Assembly (NCBI GenBank): GCA_963720785.1
Contig: CAVRGQ010000009.1
Coordinates: 186,001-250,000, forward strand
Reading direction: 5' to 3'
DNA: 64,000 bases
From: CAVRGQ01 sp963720785
Lineage (GTDB): Bacteria > Actinomycetota > Acidimicrobiia > IMCC26256 > DASPTH01
In this document: piece after piece, positions 8,193-16,677 of the stretch
How positions within the stretch are numbered: position 1 is the stretch's first letter
How the letters are laid out: each line of letters opens with the position of its first letter
Translations under genes and position numbers: made by a program
The notes under the pieces: generated by a model
The model's input: the letters and a program-made list of their open reading frames with translations, nothing else
The model's database searches: none
Told to the model about the DNA's origin: nothing

Positions 8193-9029
8193 TCAATCGA
8201 AGGCGGGGCTGCGCGGGATGCGGCGGGCGGCGAGGTCCTCGGCGCGCTCGGTGAGCTGACGGGCGTAGCTGTCGCGCGTGGGCACGAGGAACTCGCCGCT
8301 GCGGATCGCGTCGACGACGAGACCGGCCACTTCGTCGGGGTGGCGTCCCTGCGCCGCGGCGGAGTCGCGCAGCGCCTGCTCCACGAAGTCGGCCGCCGCG
8401 GTCTGCTCGCTCGCCAGCGACTCCGGGCGGTTGCGGCGAGAGTGGGCGATGCCCGTGGCCACGAGTCCCGGGCACAGTGCCGACACGCCGATCCGCGCGC
8501 CGGTGGCGGCGAGATCGTGCGCGAGGCACTCGGTGGCCGCCATGGCCGCGAACTTCGAGACGTTGTAGGCGCCGCTGTACGGCGTGCTCGCGATCCCGGC
8601 CATCGACACGGTGTTCACGACGTGGCCATCGGTGCCCTGCGCCACCATGCGCGGCACGAACGCGGCGATGCCGTGCAGGATGCCCCACAGGTTCACACCG
8701 AGCGTCCACTCGAAGTCGGCGGGGCTGGTCTCCCAGATGAGGCCGCCCTGGAACACGCCGGCGTTGTTGCACAGCACGTCAACCGCGCCACACTCGACGA
8801 AAGCGGTGTCGGCCAGTGCGAGCACGTCGTCGCGGTTCGCCACGTCGGCCACGCACGCGATCGCGTCGCCCGGCAGGAGCGCCATCGTCTCGGTGAGCGC
8901 GCCGGCCTCCACGTCGGCGGCCACGACCCGCATCCCTTCGGCAGCGAAGCGCACGGCGAGGCTGCGGCCGATGCCGCTGCCCGCGCCGGTGACGACGGCG
9001 ACGTGGCCGGTGAGGTCGGCGAGCGCCAT
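8193..9029 (-). CDS. SDR family oxidoreductase
   Basis: A 278-residue classical SDR with TGAGSGIG, ADVEAG, NNAG and YNVSK. The C-terminal region has EFLVPTRDSYARQLTERAEDL rather than TGQ..DGG, typical of SDRs with a separate substrate-binding tail. The gene starts 2 bases after the acyl-CoA dehydrogenase-like stop, so it is co-transcribed and likely coupled. In this operon it could oxidise a hydroxylated intermediate made by the upstream oxygenases; that is inference from gene order. Confidence 0.85.
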   Translation of the reverse strand: MALADLTGHVAVVTGAGSGIGRSLAVRFAAEGMRVVAADVEAGALTETMALLPGDAIACVADVANRDDVLALADTAFVECGAVDVLCNNAGVFQGGLIWETSPADFEWTLGVNLWGILHGIAAFVPRMVAQGTDGHVVNTVSMAGIASTPYSGAYNVSKFAAMAATECLAHDLAATGARIGVSALCPGLVATGIAHSRRNRPESLASEQTAAADFVEQALRDSAAAQGRHPDEVAGLVVDAIRSGEFLVPTRDSYARQLTERAEDLAARRIPRSPAFD

Positions 9030-9031
9030 GC

Positions 9032-10192
9032 TCAGCTCCCCTGCTCGAGCAGCACCGCGGTGGCGTCGACGAACGTGCTGTCGTCGACCACGAGGTGCTG
9101 GGTGGCGGCGTGGATGTCGCGGAAGCAGCGCTGCAGCGCGCCCGGGCGCAGCGCGTCGGTACCGGCGGTGGTGTACGCGAAGCGCACCGCCTCCTCGGCG
9201 ACGTGGGTGACGTACGTGGTCGACTGGCGCAGCCGCGCCCGCTGCACGGGCGTGGGGTCGTCGCCGGCGAAGAGGGTGTCCTGCACCGACGCGAACGAGT
9301 CGTACACGAAGGCGCGTGCGGAGAGCAGCGCGGCGTCGTGGTGGGCGTACTCGAAGCGGAACTTCTGCTGGTCGCGCAACGGCTGCGCCGCGCCAAGACG
9401 GTGCTTCGTCTCCAGGACCTGCAGCATCTCCTCGAGCGCGCGCCGGCCCACACCGAGTGCGAACGCGGCGTGGCCCACCGAGGTGAGCCCCATCACGCCG
9501 AGGCGGTACACCGGGCCACCGCGTCGCGGCACCGCGTTGATCAGGTCGAAGGTGAAGTCCGCCTCCACCACCTGCTCGGGCACCTCGTAGTCGTAGCTCC
9601 CGGTGCCGGTGAGCCCCATGACGTCCCAGTTGCCGAGGAACTCCACGTTCTCGCGCGGCACGAAATAGGCGCGGATGACGGGCAGGCCCGAGGGCGCCAT
9701 CACCATCTCGCCGGCCCCGTCATGGTCGCGCATCTCGATGGCGCCGGCGCCCATCCAGTTGGAGTGCCCGCTGCCGCTGCCGAACGAGTAGCGCCCGGAC
9801 ACGACGTAGCTGCCGTCGTCCTGGCGCTGCGCGGTGCCACGCGGCGAGAACTGGCCGGCATGGGTCGGGAAGCGGTCGCCACCGAACATGACGGCGACCG
9901 CGTCGTCGCCGCAGTACGCCGCGGCGAACGCCGAGGTGGTCGCGTTGGCGAGCAGGCTCCACCCGGTCGAGCCGTCGGCGCGGCTCGCCTCCTCGTACAC
10001 CGCGAGGGTGGTGAGGAGGTCGGCCTCGGTGCCACCCAGTTCCTTCGGGATCATGAGCCCGAACAGGCCGTGGTCGTGGAACGCCTGCACGACCGCGGGG
10101 CTCAACGTGGCCCCGGATTCGGTGGTGGGCGCCTCCCCGTCGATCAGGTCGAACAGGTCGCGCGTCGCGGTGAGGACATCCGAAGTGGTCAC
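9032..10192 (-). CDS. Acyl-CoA dehydrogenase-fold flavoprotein (possible flavin-dependent monooxygenase)
   Basis: A 386-residue protein with the acyl-CoA dehydrogenase fold: N-terminal helices with LFGLMIPKELGG, a central beta domain, and a C-terminal four-helix bundle. The C-terminal sequence LQRCFRDIHAATQHL is typical of the Acyl-CoA_dh_2 group. That group includes two-component flavin monooxygenases such as HsaA and DszC as well as dehydrogenases. No canonical catalytic glutamate can be assigned by eye, so either activity is possible. It sits between a TauD dioxygenase (10-base gap) and an SDR (2-base gap). This gives an oxygenase, flavoprotein, dehydrogenase order consistent with degradation of a hydrophobic substrate. 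Confidence 0.8.
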   Translation of the reverse strand: MTTSDVLTATRDLFDLIDGEAPTTESGATLSPAVVQAFHDHGLFGLMIPKELGGTEADLLTTLAVYEEASRADGSTGWSLLANATTSAFAAAYCGDDAVAVMFGGDRFPTHAGQFSPRGTAQRQDDGSYVVSGRYSFGSGSGHSNWMGAGAIEMRDHDGAGEMVMAPSGLPVIRAYFVPRENVEFLGNWDVMGLTGTGSYDYEVPEQVVEADFTFDLINAVPRRGGPVYRLGVMGLTSVGHAAFALGVGRRALEEMLQVLETKHRLGAAQPLRDQQKFRFEYAHHDAALLSARAFVYDSFASVQDTLFAGDDPTPVQRARLRQSTTYVTHVAEEAVRFAYTTAGTDALRPGALQRCFRDIHAATQHLVVDDSTFVDATAVLLEQGS

Positions 10193-10202
10193 GGCGCGGA
10201 GC

Positions 10203-11015
10203 CTACGCGGGGGGCAGCACGGAGATGCGATGCATCACCCGGCGCTCCCCGAAGTCGTAGGCCGCCTGGTGCATCACCGAGCGGTTGTCCCAGATCAACA
10301 GGTCGCCGGGCTCCCAGCGGTGGCGGTAGCCGAACTCGGGCTTGAGCACGTGCGCGCAGAGGAAGCCGAGCGTCGTCTCCGCCTCGAGCCGCGGCACGCC
10401 CTGGACGAAGCGGGTGTAGGTGGGCGACACGTAGATGGACCGGCGGCCGTTCACCGGGTGCGTGATCACGACCGGGTGGGTGGCCTGCTTCCCCTTGGCG
10501 ATGTCGTCGGCGACGCGCCGCGCGTCGCAGCCGCCGCCCTGCCACACCATCTCGGCGACCCTCGCGAGGTCGTGCACCGCGACCAGTCCGTCGAGGTACT
10601 GCTGCATGCCGGGTGACAGCGCGTCGTAGGCGGCGTGGAGGCTGATGAACGACGTGTCACCGCCCCACGACGGCAGCTGGATCGCGTGGGTGAGCGTGAC
10701 CATCGGCGGGCGCTCCAGGAACTGCTCGTCGACGTGCCACATGTTGGCGCGGTCGCCGAGGTCGGAGTCGAGCACGGTGAGGTGCTCGAGCCCCTCGCCC
10801 TGGTTGCGGAAGAACTCGTGGTGCTCGAACTCCCCGAAGTGACCCGCGAGCTGCACGTGCTGCTCCGGGCGCATCCCGAGCGCCGCGACCGCGAGCACGC
10901 CGTGCTCGTACAGGGCGGCTTCGATGCCGGCGAGGTCGTCGGGGGTGAGCCCCGCGTCCCAGTCGATGCCGGTGACACGCGCCCCGAGGGCGCCGTTCAG
11001 TCGTGAGGTCTCCAT
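10203..11015 (-). CDS. TauD/TfdA family Fe(II)/2-oxoglutarate dioxygenase
   Basis: A 270-residue TauD/TfdA-type oxygenase. The iron facial triad is His94 and Asp96 (MWHVDEQF) plus the distal His249 (DNRSVMHQA). An arginine in the C-terminal HRI segment would bind 2-oxoglutarate. The family couples 2-oxoglutarate decarboxylation to hydroxylation, often releasing sulfite or an aldehyde. First gene of the operon down to 6437. A second TauD paralog lies at 24727; the two share the LSP..YLDGLVAVHD-type segment but are otherwise clearly different. Substrate unknown. Confidence 0.85.
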   Translation of the reverse strand: METSRLNGALGARVTGIDWDAGLTPDDLAGIEAALYEHGVLAVAALGMRPEQHVQLAGHFGEFEHHEFFRNQGEGLEHLTVLDSDLGDRANMWHVDEQFLERPPMVTLTHAIQLPSWGGDTSFISLHAAYDALSPGMQQYLDGLVAVHDLARVAEMVWQGGGCDARRVADDIAKGKQATHPVVITHPVNGRRSIYVSPTYTRFVQGVPRLEAETTLGFLCAHVLKPEFGYRHRWEPGDLLIWDNRSVMHQAAYDFGERRVMHRISVLPPA

Positions 11016-11041
11016 CGCGTCATCGTGCCAGACTCCGCACC

Positions 11042-11873
11042 ATGACGGGACTTACGTTGACGGGACTCGAGGGCAAGGTGGCAGTGGTGACGGGCGCCGG
11101 GCGCATGCGCTCGATCGGCCGGCCGATCGCGGTGGAGCTCGCCCGGGCCGGGTGCGACATCGTGCTCACCGGCACCGGCCGGGCTCCCGACCGCTACCCC
11201 GACGACGAGCAGGAAGCCGGCTGGCGCGAACATCGACTCCGTGGCCGACGAGGTGCGCGCGCTCGGCCGCCGCGCGCTGCCGGTCGTGAGCAACGTCGCC
11301 GACCCCGACGCGGTGGACGCACTGGTCGCGAGCACGCTCGACGAGTTCGGGCACGTCGACATCGTGGTGAACAACGCGGGCGCGGCACGCGGTGAGGACC
11401 GCGTGCCGGTGATCGACCTCGCCATCGACGCGTGGCGCACCGTGATCGACGTGAACCTCAACGGCACCTTCTACATGAGCCGAGCGTTCGGCCAGGCGTT
11501 CGTCGACCGGGGCCAGGGCGGTTCGATCGTCAACATCTCGTCGATCGGCGGGAAGATGATGGCGGCGAACACGGCGGCGTACGCCGCGTCGAAGGCCGGG
11601 ATCCACGCGCTGACCTCCGCGATGTCGGGCGAGATGGGGCGCCACCAGGTGCGGGTGAACGCGGTGTGCCCGGGGATCATCGACACGTACCGCATGGACG
11701 ACGTGCCGCGCGGCGAGGTGTGGGACGCGCTGATCGCCAAGCAGGTCCCGCTCGGGCGCCACGGCACCGGCGAGGACATCGCGTACATGGTCGTGTACCT
11801 GTGCTCCGACCAGGGGTCGTGGATCACCGGCCAGCTCTACACCGTCGACGGCGGCACCGTCCCCGGCCGCTAG
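11042..11873 (+). CDS. SDR family oxidoreductase (one frameshift)
   Basis: A short-chain dehydrogenase with an extended cofactor loop (TGAGRMRSIGR), NNAG, ISSIGGKM around the catalytic serine, YAASK, and TGQLYTVDGGTVPGR at the end. The frame changes near 11225-11230. The first frame ends coding at EAGWR and the second continues NIDSVADEVRALGRRALPVV. Removing one base restores a 276-residue protein of normal length. The start ATG 11042 is preceded by CAGACT 7 nt upstream, a weaker relative of the leaderless box. The 3' end overlaps the convergent GH1 gene by 4 bases. Confidence 0.75.
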
Positions 11874-13060
11874 CCGAGCGCGTTGGCGCGGACGATGCGC
11901 GCGTAGTGGTCGAACGACGGCTTGGGTGTGCGGGCGAACGTGACCCGGTCGACCTCGACCAGACCGAACTTCGGGCGGTACCCGAACGCCCACTCGAAGT
12001 TGTCGAGCAGGCTCCAGTACGTGTAGCCGCGCACGTCGATGCCCTCGGCGAGGCAGTCGAGCACGCCGTCGAGCGCGGCATCCACGTAGGCGATGCGCTG
12101 CCGATCGTCGTCGGTGCCGATGCCGTTCTCGGTCACGTACAGCGGCACCTTCCCGCCGGTGGCCTCCCAGGCACGGCGGATCGTGTTGCCGAGCGACGCC
12201 GGGTAGTACTCGTAGCCCATGGCCAGCACGGGCACGCCGTCCTCCGGGCCCATGATCCCGTTCGCGTCGACCCGGAAGCGGGAGTAGGTCTGCACGCCGA
12301 AGAAGTCGTCGTCGGGCGCGACCGCGGCGAAGAAGGAGTCCTCGGCCATCGCGCGGATCTCGTCGCGCGCGGCTTCGCCACCCGGCAGTGCCTGGTAGTC
12401 GGTCATCGACAGCGTGAGCCCCACGGGAACGCCAGGCGCGTTGGCGCGGATCGCGTCGACGGCCTTGCGGTGCGCGTCGTTGAACACCGCGGTGACGCGT
12501 GTGAACTCGTCGAGGTCGGCATGGCCCGGTGGGAACACGCCGAGCAGGTATCCCATGAGCGCAACGATGTTGGGCTCGTTGATCGTGCAGGCGCGCCGGA
12601 TAACCGGCCCGAGCTCCGCGGCGGCACGAGCGCAGAACGCGGCGAACCGGTCCGCGGTCGCGGGATCGGTCCAACCGCCCCGCGCCGCGACCCACCGCGG
12701 CGTCGAGAAGTGGTGGAAGGTGACGACGGGATCGATGCCGCGTGCGAGCAGCGCTTCGCACTGCGCGCGGTAGTGGTCGATCGCCGCGTGCGACCACTGG
12801 CCGGGCTCGGGTTCGATGCGGCTCCACTCGATCGAGAAGCGATAGCTGGTGAGTCCGGCACGGGCGACGAGGTCGACGTCGTCGGCCCAGCGGTTCCACG
12901 AATCGCACGCGTCGCCGCTCGGCTCCTCGACTCGGCTCGTGCCGTCGGGTGCGGGCGTGTGCTCGAACGCCCACCAGTCGTTGTTCCAGTTCCCGCCCTC
13001 GATCTGGTGCGCGGCAGTGGCCGTACCCCAGTCGAAGGCGGCGGGAAATGCGCGGCTCAT
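11870..13060 (-). CDS. GH1 beta-glucosidase-type glycoside hydrolase
   Basis: A 396-residue family 1 glycoside hydrolase. The acid/base Glu162 is in TINEPN, the nucleophile Glu311 in YVTENGIG, and the N-terminal AAHQIEGG and C-terminal YTYWSLLDNFEWAFGY motifs are intact. It hydrolyses a terminal beta-glucoside or related glycoside and has no signal peptide. At 396 residues it is shorter than the usual 440-480, with trimmed loops but all conserved blocks. ATG 13060 overlaps the stop of the FMN oxidase (ATGA), so the two are co-translated. Released aglycone or 2-hydroxyacid could feed that partner; this is inference. Confidence 0.88.
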   Translation of the reverse strand: MSRAFPAAFDWGTATAAHQIEGGNWNNDWWAFEHTPAPDGTSRVEEPSGDACDSWNRWADDVDLVARAGLTSYRFSIEWSRIEPEPGQWSHAAIDHYRAQCEALLARGIDPVVTFHHFSTPRWVAARGGWTDPATADRFAAFCARAAAELGPVIRRACTINEPNIVALMGYLLGVFPPGHADLDEFTRVTAVFNDAHRKAVDAIRANAPGVPVGLTLSMTDYQALPGGEAARDEIRAMAEDSFFAAVAPDDDFFGVQTYSRFRVDANGIMGPEDGVPVLAMGYEYYPASLGNTIRRAWEATGGKVPLYVTENGIGTDDDRQRIAYVDAALDGVLDCLAEGIDVRGYTYWSLLDNFEWAFGYRPKFGLVEVDRVTFARTPKPSFDHYARIVRANALG

Positions 13061-14273
13061 ACCGGGCCTCTCCAGTCCATGAGCTCGGGCGTGAGCGACG
13101 CGACGTCGGGTGCGCCGAGCAGCGCCATCACGCGGCGCAGGTCGGCGAGGAAGAGGTCGAGCACGAAGTCGACGCCGCGCTCCCCGCCGCGCCGAGGCCG
13201 TAGAGGTAGGCCCGCCCGGCCATGCAGGCGTTCGCGCCGAGCGCGACCGCCTTCACGATGTCGCTGCCGCGGCGCACGCCACCGTCGCAGATGATCTCGA
13301 CGCGCCCACCGACCGCGTCGACGACCGGGGGCACGAGGTCGAGGATCGCCGGTGCGCCGTCGAGCTGGCGGCCACCGTGGTTCGACAGTACGACGGCCTC
13401 GACCCCGGCGTCGGCCGCGAGCACCGCGTCGGCGACCGTCTGCACACCCTTCAGCACGATGGGCCCGTCCCACACGCTGCGCAGCCACTCGACGTCGGCC
13501 CACGAGATCCCGCCGTCCATCGAGTGGTGCATGTAGTCGGCGAGGTCGATCGGCGTGCTGCCGTCGCCCACGTGGCTGCCCGCGACGTTGGCGAAGCGGA
13601 TCGGCTCCGAGCGAGCGAACGACCAGGTCCATGCGGGGTGGAGCGCACCGTCGAGCAACGTGCCGGGACCGAGCTCGGGCGGCAGGGTGAAGCCGTTGCG
13701 TACATCGCGCTCGCGCCGCCCGTGCACCACGAGGTCGACGGTGAACACCAGCGCCTCGAAGCCCGCGGCCTGCGCGCGGTCGAGCATGTCGGTGACGAGC
13801 CCGCGGTCCTTGAACATGTAGAGCTGGAACCACTTGCGCCCGTCACTGACCGCGGCGACCTCCTCCATCGACCGGGTGCCGAGCGTGGAGAGGGCGTAGG
13901 GCAGGCCGGCGCGGGCCGCGGCCCGCGCCACCGCGAGCTCACCCTGCGGATCGGCGATGCGGGTGAAGCCGGTGGGGGCCAGCACGAGCGGATACGAGAG
14001 GGGACGACCGAGCAGCGTGGTCGTGGGGTCGATCGCCTCGATGCCGCGCAAGACCCTCGGGCGGTAGGCCACCCGGGCGAAGGCGTCGCAGTTGGCGGCG
14101 AGGGTGCGCTCGTCCTCGGCGGCGCCGTCGATGTAGTCGAACACGCCCCGGGGGAGACGGCGGCGGGCGATGCGGCGGAGGTCGGCGACACTGGCGACCC
14201 GCTCCAACCGGCGCGCCACCGGGTCGGTCTCGAAGCGGCGGAACCGCATGACGGAGCGGAGCGTGTCGAGCAC
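13057..14273 (-). CDS. FMN-dependent alpha-hydroxy acid oxidase/dehydrogenase (one frameshift)
   Basis: A TIM-barrel flavoprotein of the lactate dehydrogenase/glycolate oxidase family, which oxidises 2-hydroxyacids. Conserved blocks include FDYIDGAAEDERT, LAPTGFTRIADPQGE, FQLYMFKDR, the catalytic histidine and FMN-binding arginine in SNHGGRQLDG, and ICDGGVRRGSD with AGRAYLYG. Near 13182-13185 (a CCCC run on the plus strand) one base is missing. Restoring it joins GLGAAG to ERGVDFVLDLFLADLRRVM and the stop at 13057. The start is GTG 14273, with TAGCGT 7 nt upstream. It resembles lactate oxidoreductases and mycofactocin-associated MftD; which one is not settled. Confidence 0.78.
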
Positions 14274-14313
14274 GGGCGGAACGCTAGCCCTGGCGGTCTA
14301 GGCTCCCCGCCCC
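14274..14313. promoter_or_regulatory. Divergent pair of leaderless promoters
   Basis: On the minus strand TAGCGT (14286-14281) lies 7 nt before the GTG at 14273. On the plus strand TAGGCT (14299-14304) lies 9 nt before the ATG at 14314. The whole intergenic region is 40 bp and contains no ribosome binding site for either gene. Confidence 0.5.
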
Positions 14314-15111
14314 ATGGAACCCTTCACGCCCCTTTCCCGCTTCTCGGCTCGTCGCATCATCGTCACCGGGGCCGCGTCGGGCATCGGTCGCGCCACCGTG
14401 CTCCGCCTGCTCGAGGAAGGCGGCACCGTGCACGGTGTCGACGTCGTCGAGGAGGGGCTCGCCGAGACGGCGTCGCTCGCCGCCGCCGCGGATGGCGCCG
14501 GCACCTTCACCAGCGGCATCGTCGACGTCTCCGACGAGCAGTCGGTGCGCGACGGCATCGGCGGCGCGGTACGCGACCTCGGCGGTCTCGACGTGCTGGT
14601 GAACGCCGCGGGCATCCTGCGCGCCGCGCACACTCACGAGTGCACGCTCGACCTGTGGAAGCAGGTCATCGACATCAACCTCACCGGCACGTTCCTCGTG
14701 ATCCGGGAGGCGATTCCGGCGCTGCTCGAGAGCGACCACGCGGTGATCGTCAACTTCTCGTCCACGTCGGCCGCGTTCGGCCACCCCTACATGGGCGCCT
14801 ACGCGGCGAGCAAGGGCGGCATCGACGCGTTCACCCACACGCTCGCGCTGGAGTACGGCAAGCGCGGCATCCGCGCGGTGGCCGTCGCGCCCGGCGGCAT
14901 CGAGAGCGGCATCACGTTCGCCACGCCCGGCATGCTCCCCGCCGACGCCGACTGGGGCCTCTTCGCGGGCCTGATGCCGCAGCTCGCACCGAACGAGTCG
15001 GGCTTCGCCGGCCCCGAGGTGATCGCGTCCGCCATCGCGATGTTCGCCTCCGACGACGGCAAGTGGGTCACCGGCACCACGCTCCGCATCGACGGCGGCG
15101 CCCACTGCTGA
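14314..15111 (+). CDS. SDR family oxidoreductase
   Basis: A 265-residue classical SDR with TGAASGIG, VDVVEE after beta-2, VNAAGI at the NNAG position, SSTSAA around the serine, YAASKGG at the active site and TGTTLRIDGG at the C-terminus. It resembles 3-oxoacyl-ACP reductase-like and 2,3-dihydroxybenzoate dehydrogenase-like SDRs. It is transcribed divergently from the FMN oxidase/GH1 operon by a leaderless promoter. Its substrate is not evident. Confidence 0.85.
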   Translation: MEPFTPLSRFSARRIIVTGAASGIGRATVLRLLEEGGTVHGVDVVEEGLAETASLAAAADGAGTFTSGIVDVSDEQSVRDGIGGAVRDLGGLDVLVNAAGILRAAHTHECTLDLWKQVIDINLTGTFLVIREAIPALLESDHAVIVNFSSTSAAFGHPYMGAYAASKGGIDAFTHTLALEYGKRGIRAVAVAPGGIESGITFATPGMLPADADWGLFAGLMPQLAPNESGFAGPEVIASAIAMFASDDGKWVTGTTLRIDGGAHC

Positions 15112-15133
15112 CCCCATCTCGAGGCTCTCATCG

Positions 15134-15183
15134 AACTTGCGTCGTTCGCAGAGGCCATACGCTGGTATCGACGCGACGCAATC
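15134..15183. repeat. Imperfect inverted repeat sharing its arm with the element at 52358
   Basis: AACTTGCGTCGTTC (15134-15147) is followed after about 25 bases by CGACGCAA (around 15174-15181), which is complementary to TTGCGTCG. The 15-mer GAACTTGCGTCGTTC also starts the perfect inverted repeat at 52358. It lies between the 3' ends of convergent genes (14314-15111 and 15190-15669), so it may act as a bidirectional terminator although no T-run is present. Confidence 0.5.
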
Positions 15184-15189
15184 GTTGGG

Positions 15190-15669
15190 TCAAGGGAGAG
15201 GGTTGGCCGGTTCGACGTCGAACTGGTTGAACAGCTCGCGGTAGGCGTGCCAGGTGTTCCAGTGCTCCGTGAGGTAGGCGATCTCGCCGGCCTCGTTGAA
15301 GCGGAACACGAAGCAGTAGGTGTTCCGGTAGTCGCGACCGTTGACGGTGCGGGCGGCGAAGTTCTGCTGGCGCACCACGTAGTCGCCGTCGGCGAGGGTG
15401 ATCACGTCGGTCGTCTTCGCGGTCGACATGTCGTACTTGTCGCGACCGGGTGGCAGTCGCACGGTCGTGGTCTGCGACGGCAGCAGCTTGCGGATCTCGT
15501 CGCGGCCCCGGTGCTCGGTGCGCCCCGCGGAGTGCGCGAGCGGCAGGCCGTTCCACCACACGCCGTCCTCGGCGAACAACGTCGACTTGTCGTCGGGTGG
15601 CGGCTCCTCGTTGAGGAACTGGCGCACGACGTGCAGGTTGCGGAGCTCGGTCTCGGTGTAGTCGGGCAT
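15190..15669 (-). CDS. NTF2-like/SnoaL-like protein (nuclear transport factor 2 fold)
   Basis: A 159-residue cone-fold protein with the pattern of NTF2/SnoaL/ketosteroid isomerase-like proteins: an N-terminal helix (NLHVVRQFLNE), FAEDGVWWNG, and late strands YVVRQQNF and YCFVFRFNEAGEIAYLTEHW. Members bind or isomerise small hydrophobic ligands and limonene-epoxide-hydrolase-like activity occurs in this fold. No catalytic set can be assigned. ATG 15669 has TACGGT 6 nt upstream. This promoter overlaps the one for the divergent acetyltransferase, so the two genes may be co-regulated. Confidence 0.7.
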   Translation of the reverse strand: MPDYTETELRNLHVVRQFLNEEPPPDDKSTLFAEDGVWWNGLPLAHSAGRTEHRGRDEIRKLLPSQTTTVRLPPGRDKYDMSTAKTTDVITLADGDYVVRQQNFAARTVNGRDYRNTYCFVFRFNEAGEIAYLTEHWNTWHAYRELFNQFDVEPANPLP

Positions 15670-15686
15670 GCGCGTACCGTAACGGG
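15670..15686. promoter_or_regulatory. 17-bp bidirectional leaderless promoter with overlapping -10 boxes
   Basis: The only DNA between two divergent start codons is 17 bp. TACCGT (plus, 15675-15680) is 6 nt from the ATG at 15687. TACGGT (minus, 15681-15676) is 6 nt from the ATG at 15669. The two hexamers overlap by five bases around the palindromic core TACCGTA. Initiation on one strand should exclude polymerase from the other. Confidence 0.55.
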
Positions 15687-16604
15687 ATGTCCGACCGCGT
15701 GTACGGCGACGTGCGGGAAGCGCTCCCGCCCGGCTACTCCATCGGCGCGCTGCGCGCCGACGAGCTCCCCACGCTCTGGAGCTGGGTCGACGCCGAAGGG
15801 TGGAACCCCGGCCGGCACGATCTCGGCGCCGCGTTCGCGGTCGACCCCGACGCGTTCGTCGCGCTCCGCCACGACGACGCACTCGTGGGCACCGGCAGCG
15901 TGTACTCCTACGACGGTGCGTTCGGGTTCATGGGGCTGTTCGTGCTGCTGCCCGACCATCGGGGCCAGGGGGTCGGCGGCATCCTGTGGCGCCATCGCCA
16001 CCGCCTCGTGCACGAGCGGCTGTCCCCCGGTGCGACGTGCGGCATGGACGGCGTGCTGCCGCTGGTGCCGTTCTACGAGAAGGGTGGCTTCGTCACGGCC
16101 TACGAGGATGTGCGCTGGTCGGGCCTCGCCCAGGGAGACGGCGGCGGTGAGGCCGATCCCGCGGCGGTCGACCTCGCCACCGTCCCGTTCGAGCAGGTGG
16201 ACGCCTACGACCGCATCCGCGCCGCCGCGCCCCGCACCGCCTTCCTCCGCCGCTGGCTGGCCATCGACGGCGCCCTCGGCGCCGCCGTGGTGGACGACGC
16301 CGCTTCGGGGAGTGGAGGCCTGCAGGGCTACGGCCTGCTCCGCCCTGCCTCCGACGGCTGGCGACTCGGGCCCTTCCACGCCGACGACCCCGCCACGGCC
16401 GAGCGGATCGCCGCCACCCTGCTGGCCCGCGTCGCGGGGCAGCCCGTCCACCTCGACGTCCCCTCCCCGAACACCGAGGCGATCGCCCTCGCCGAGCGCC
16501 ACGGCCTCACCCCGGGCTTCGTGTGCGCCCGGATGTACGACGGGCCGCCTCCCGCCGCCCCGGTCGACCGCTGCTACGGCGTCACCTCCCTGGAGTTCGG
16601 CTGA
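15687..16604 (+). CDS. GNAT family N-acetyltransferase with C-terminal second domain
   Basis: A 305-residue protein with a GNAT domain in its first half: GFMGLFVLLPDHRGQGVGG contains the acetyl-CoA pyrophosphate loop (RGQGVGG), followed by YEKGGFV. The second half (from about residue 165) has the pattern of the YitH/Acetyltransf_18-type domain: FLRRWLA, GYGLLRPASDGWRLGPF and DVPSPNTEAIALAERHGL. Two-domain enzymes of this type acetylate small amines or act as single-site GNATs with a regulatory half. The substrate is unknown. It starts leaderlessly from the shared promoter with the NTF2-like gene. Confidence 0.8.
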   Translation: MSDRVYGDVREALPPGYSIGALRADELPTLWSWVDAEGWNPGRHDLGAAFAVDPDAFVALRHDDALVGTGSVYSYDGAFGFMGLFVLLPDHRGQGVGGILWRHRHRLVHERLSPGATCGMDGVLPLVPFYEKGGFVTAYEDVRWSGLAQGDGGGEADPAAVDLATVPFEQVDAYDRIRAAAPRTAFLRRWLAIDGALGAAVVDDAASGSGGLQGYGLLRPASDGWRLGPFHADDPATAERIAATLLARVAGQPVHLDVPSPNTEAIALAERHGLTPGFVCARMYDGPPPAAPVDRCYGVTSLEFG

Positions 16605-16677
16605 CGGCGAGTTCCCTTCTCGGGCCGTGATCTGCCACGATGACGGGTCCGATCAGAGGTCCGAGGAGATCCGTCAC

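Noticed and set aside
11166..12974. 602-residue minus-strand frame spanning the SDR and GH1 genes
   Set aside because: Out-of-frame reading of GH1; low-complexity Arg-rich translation.
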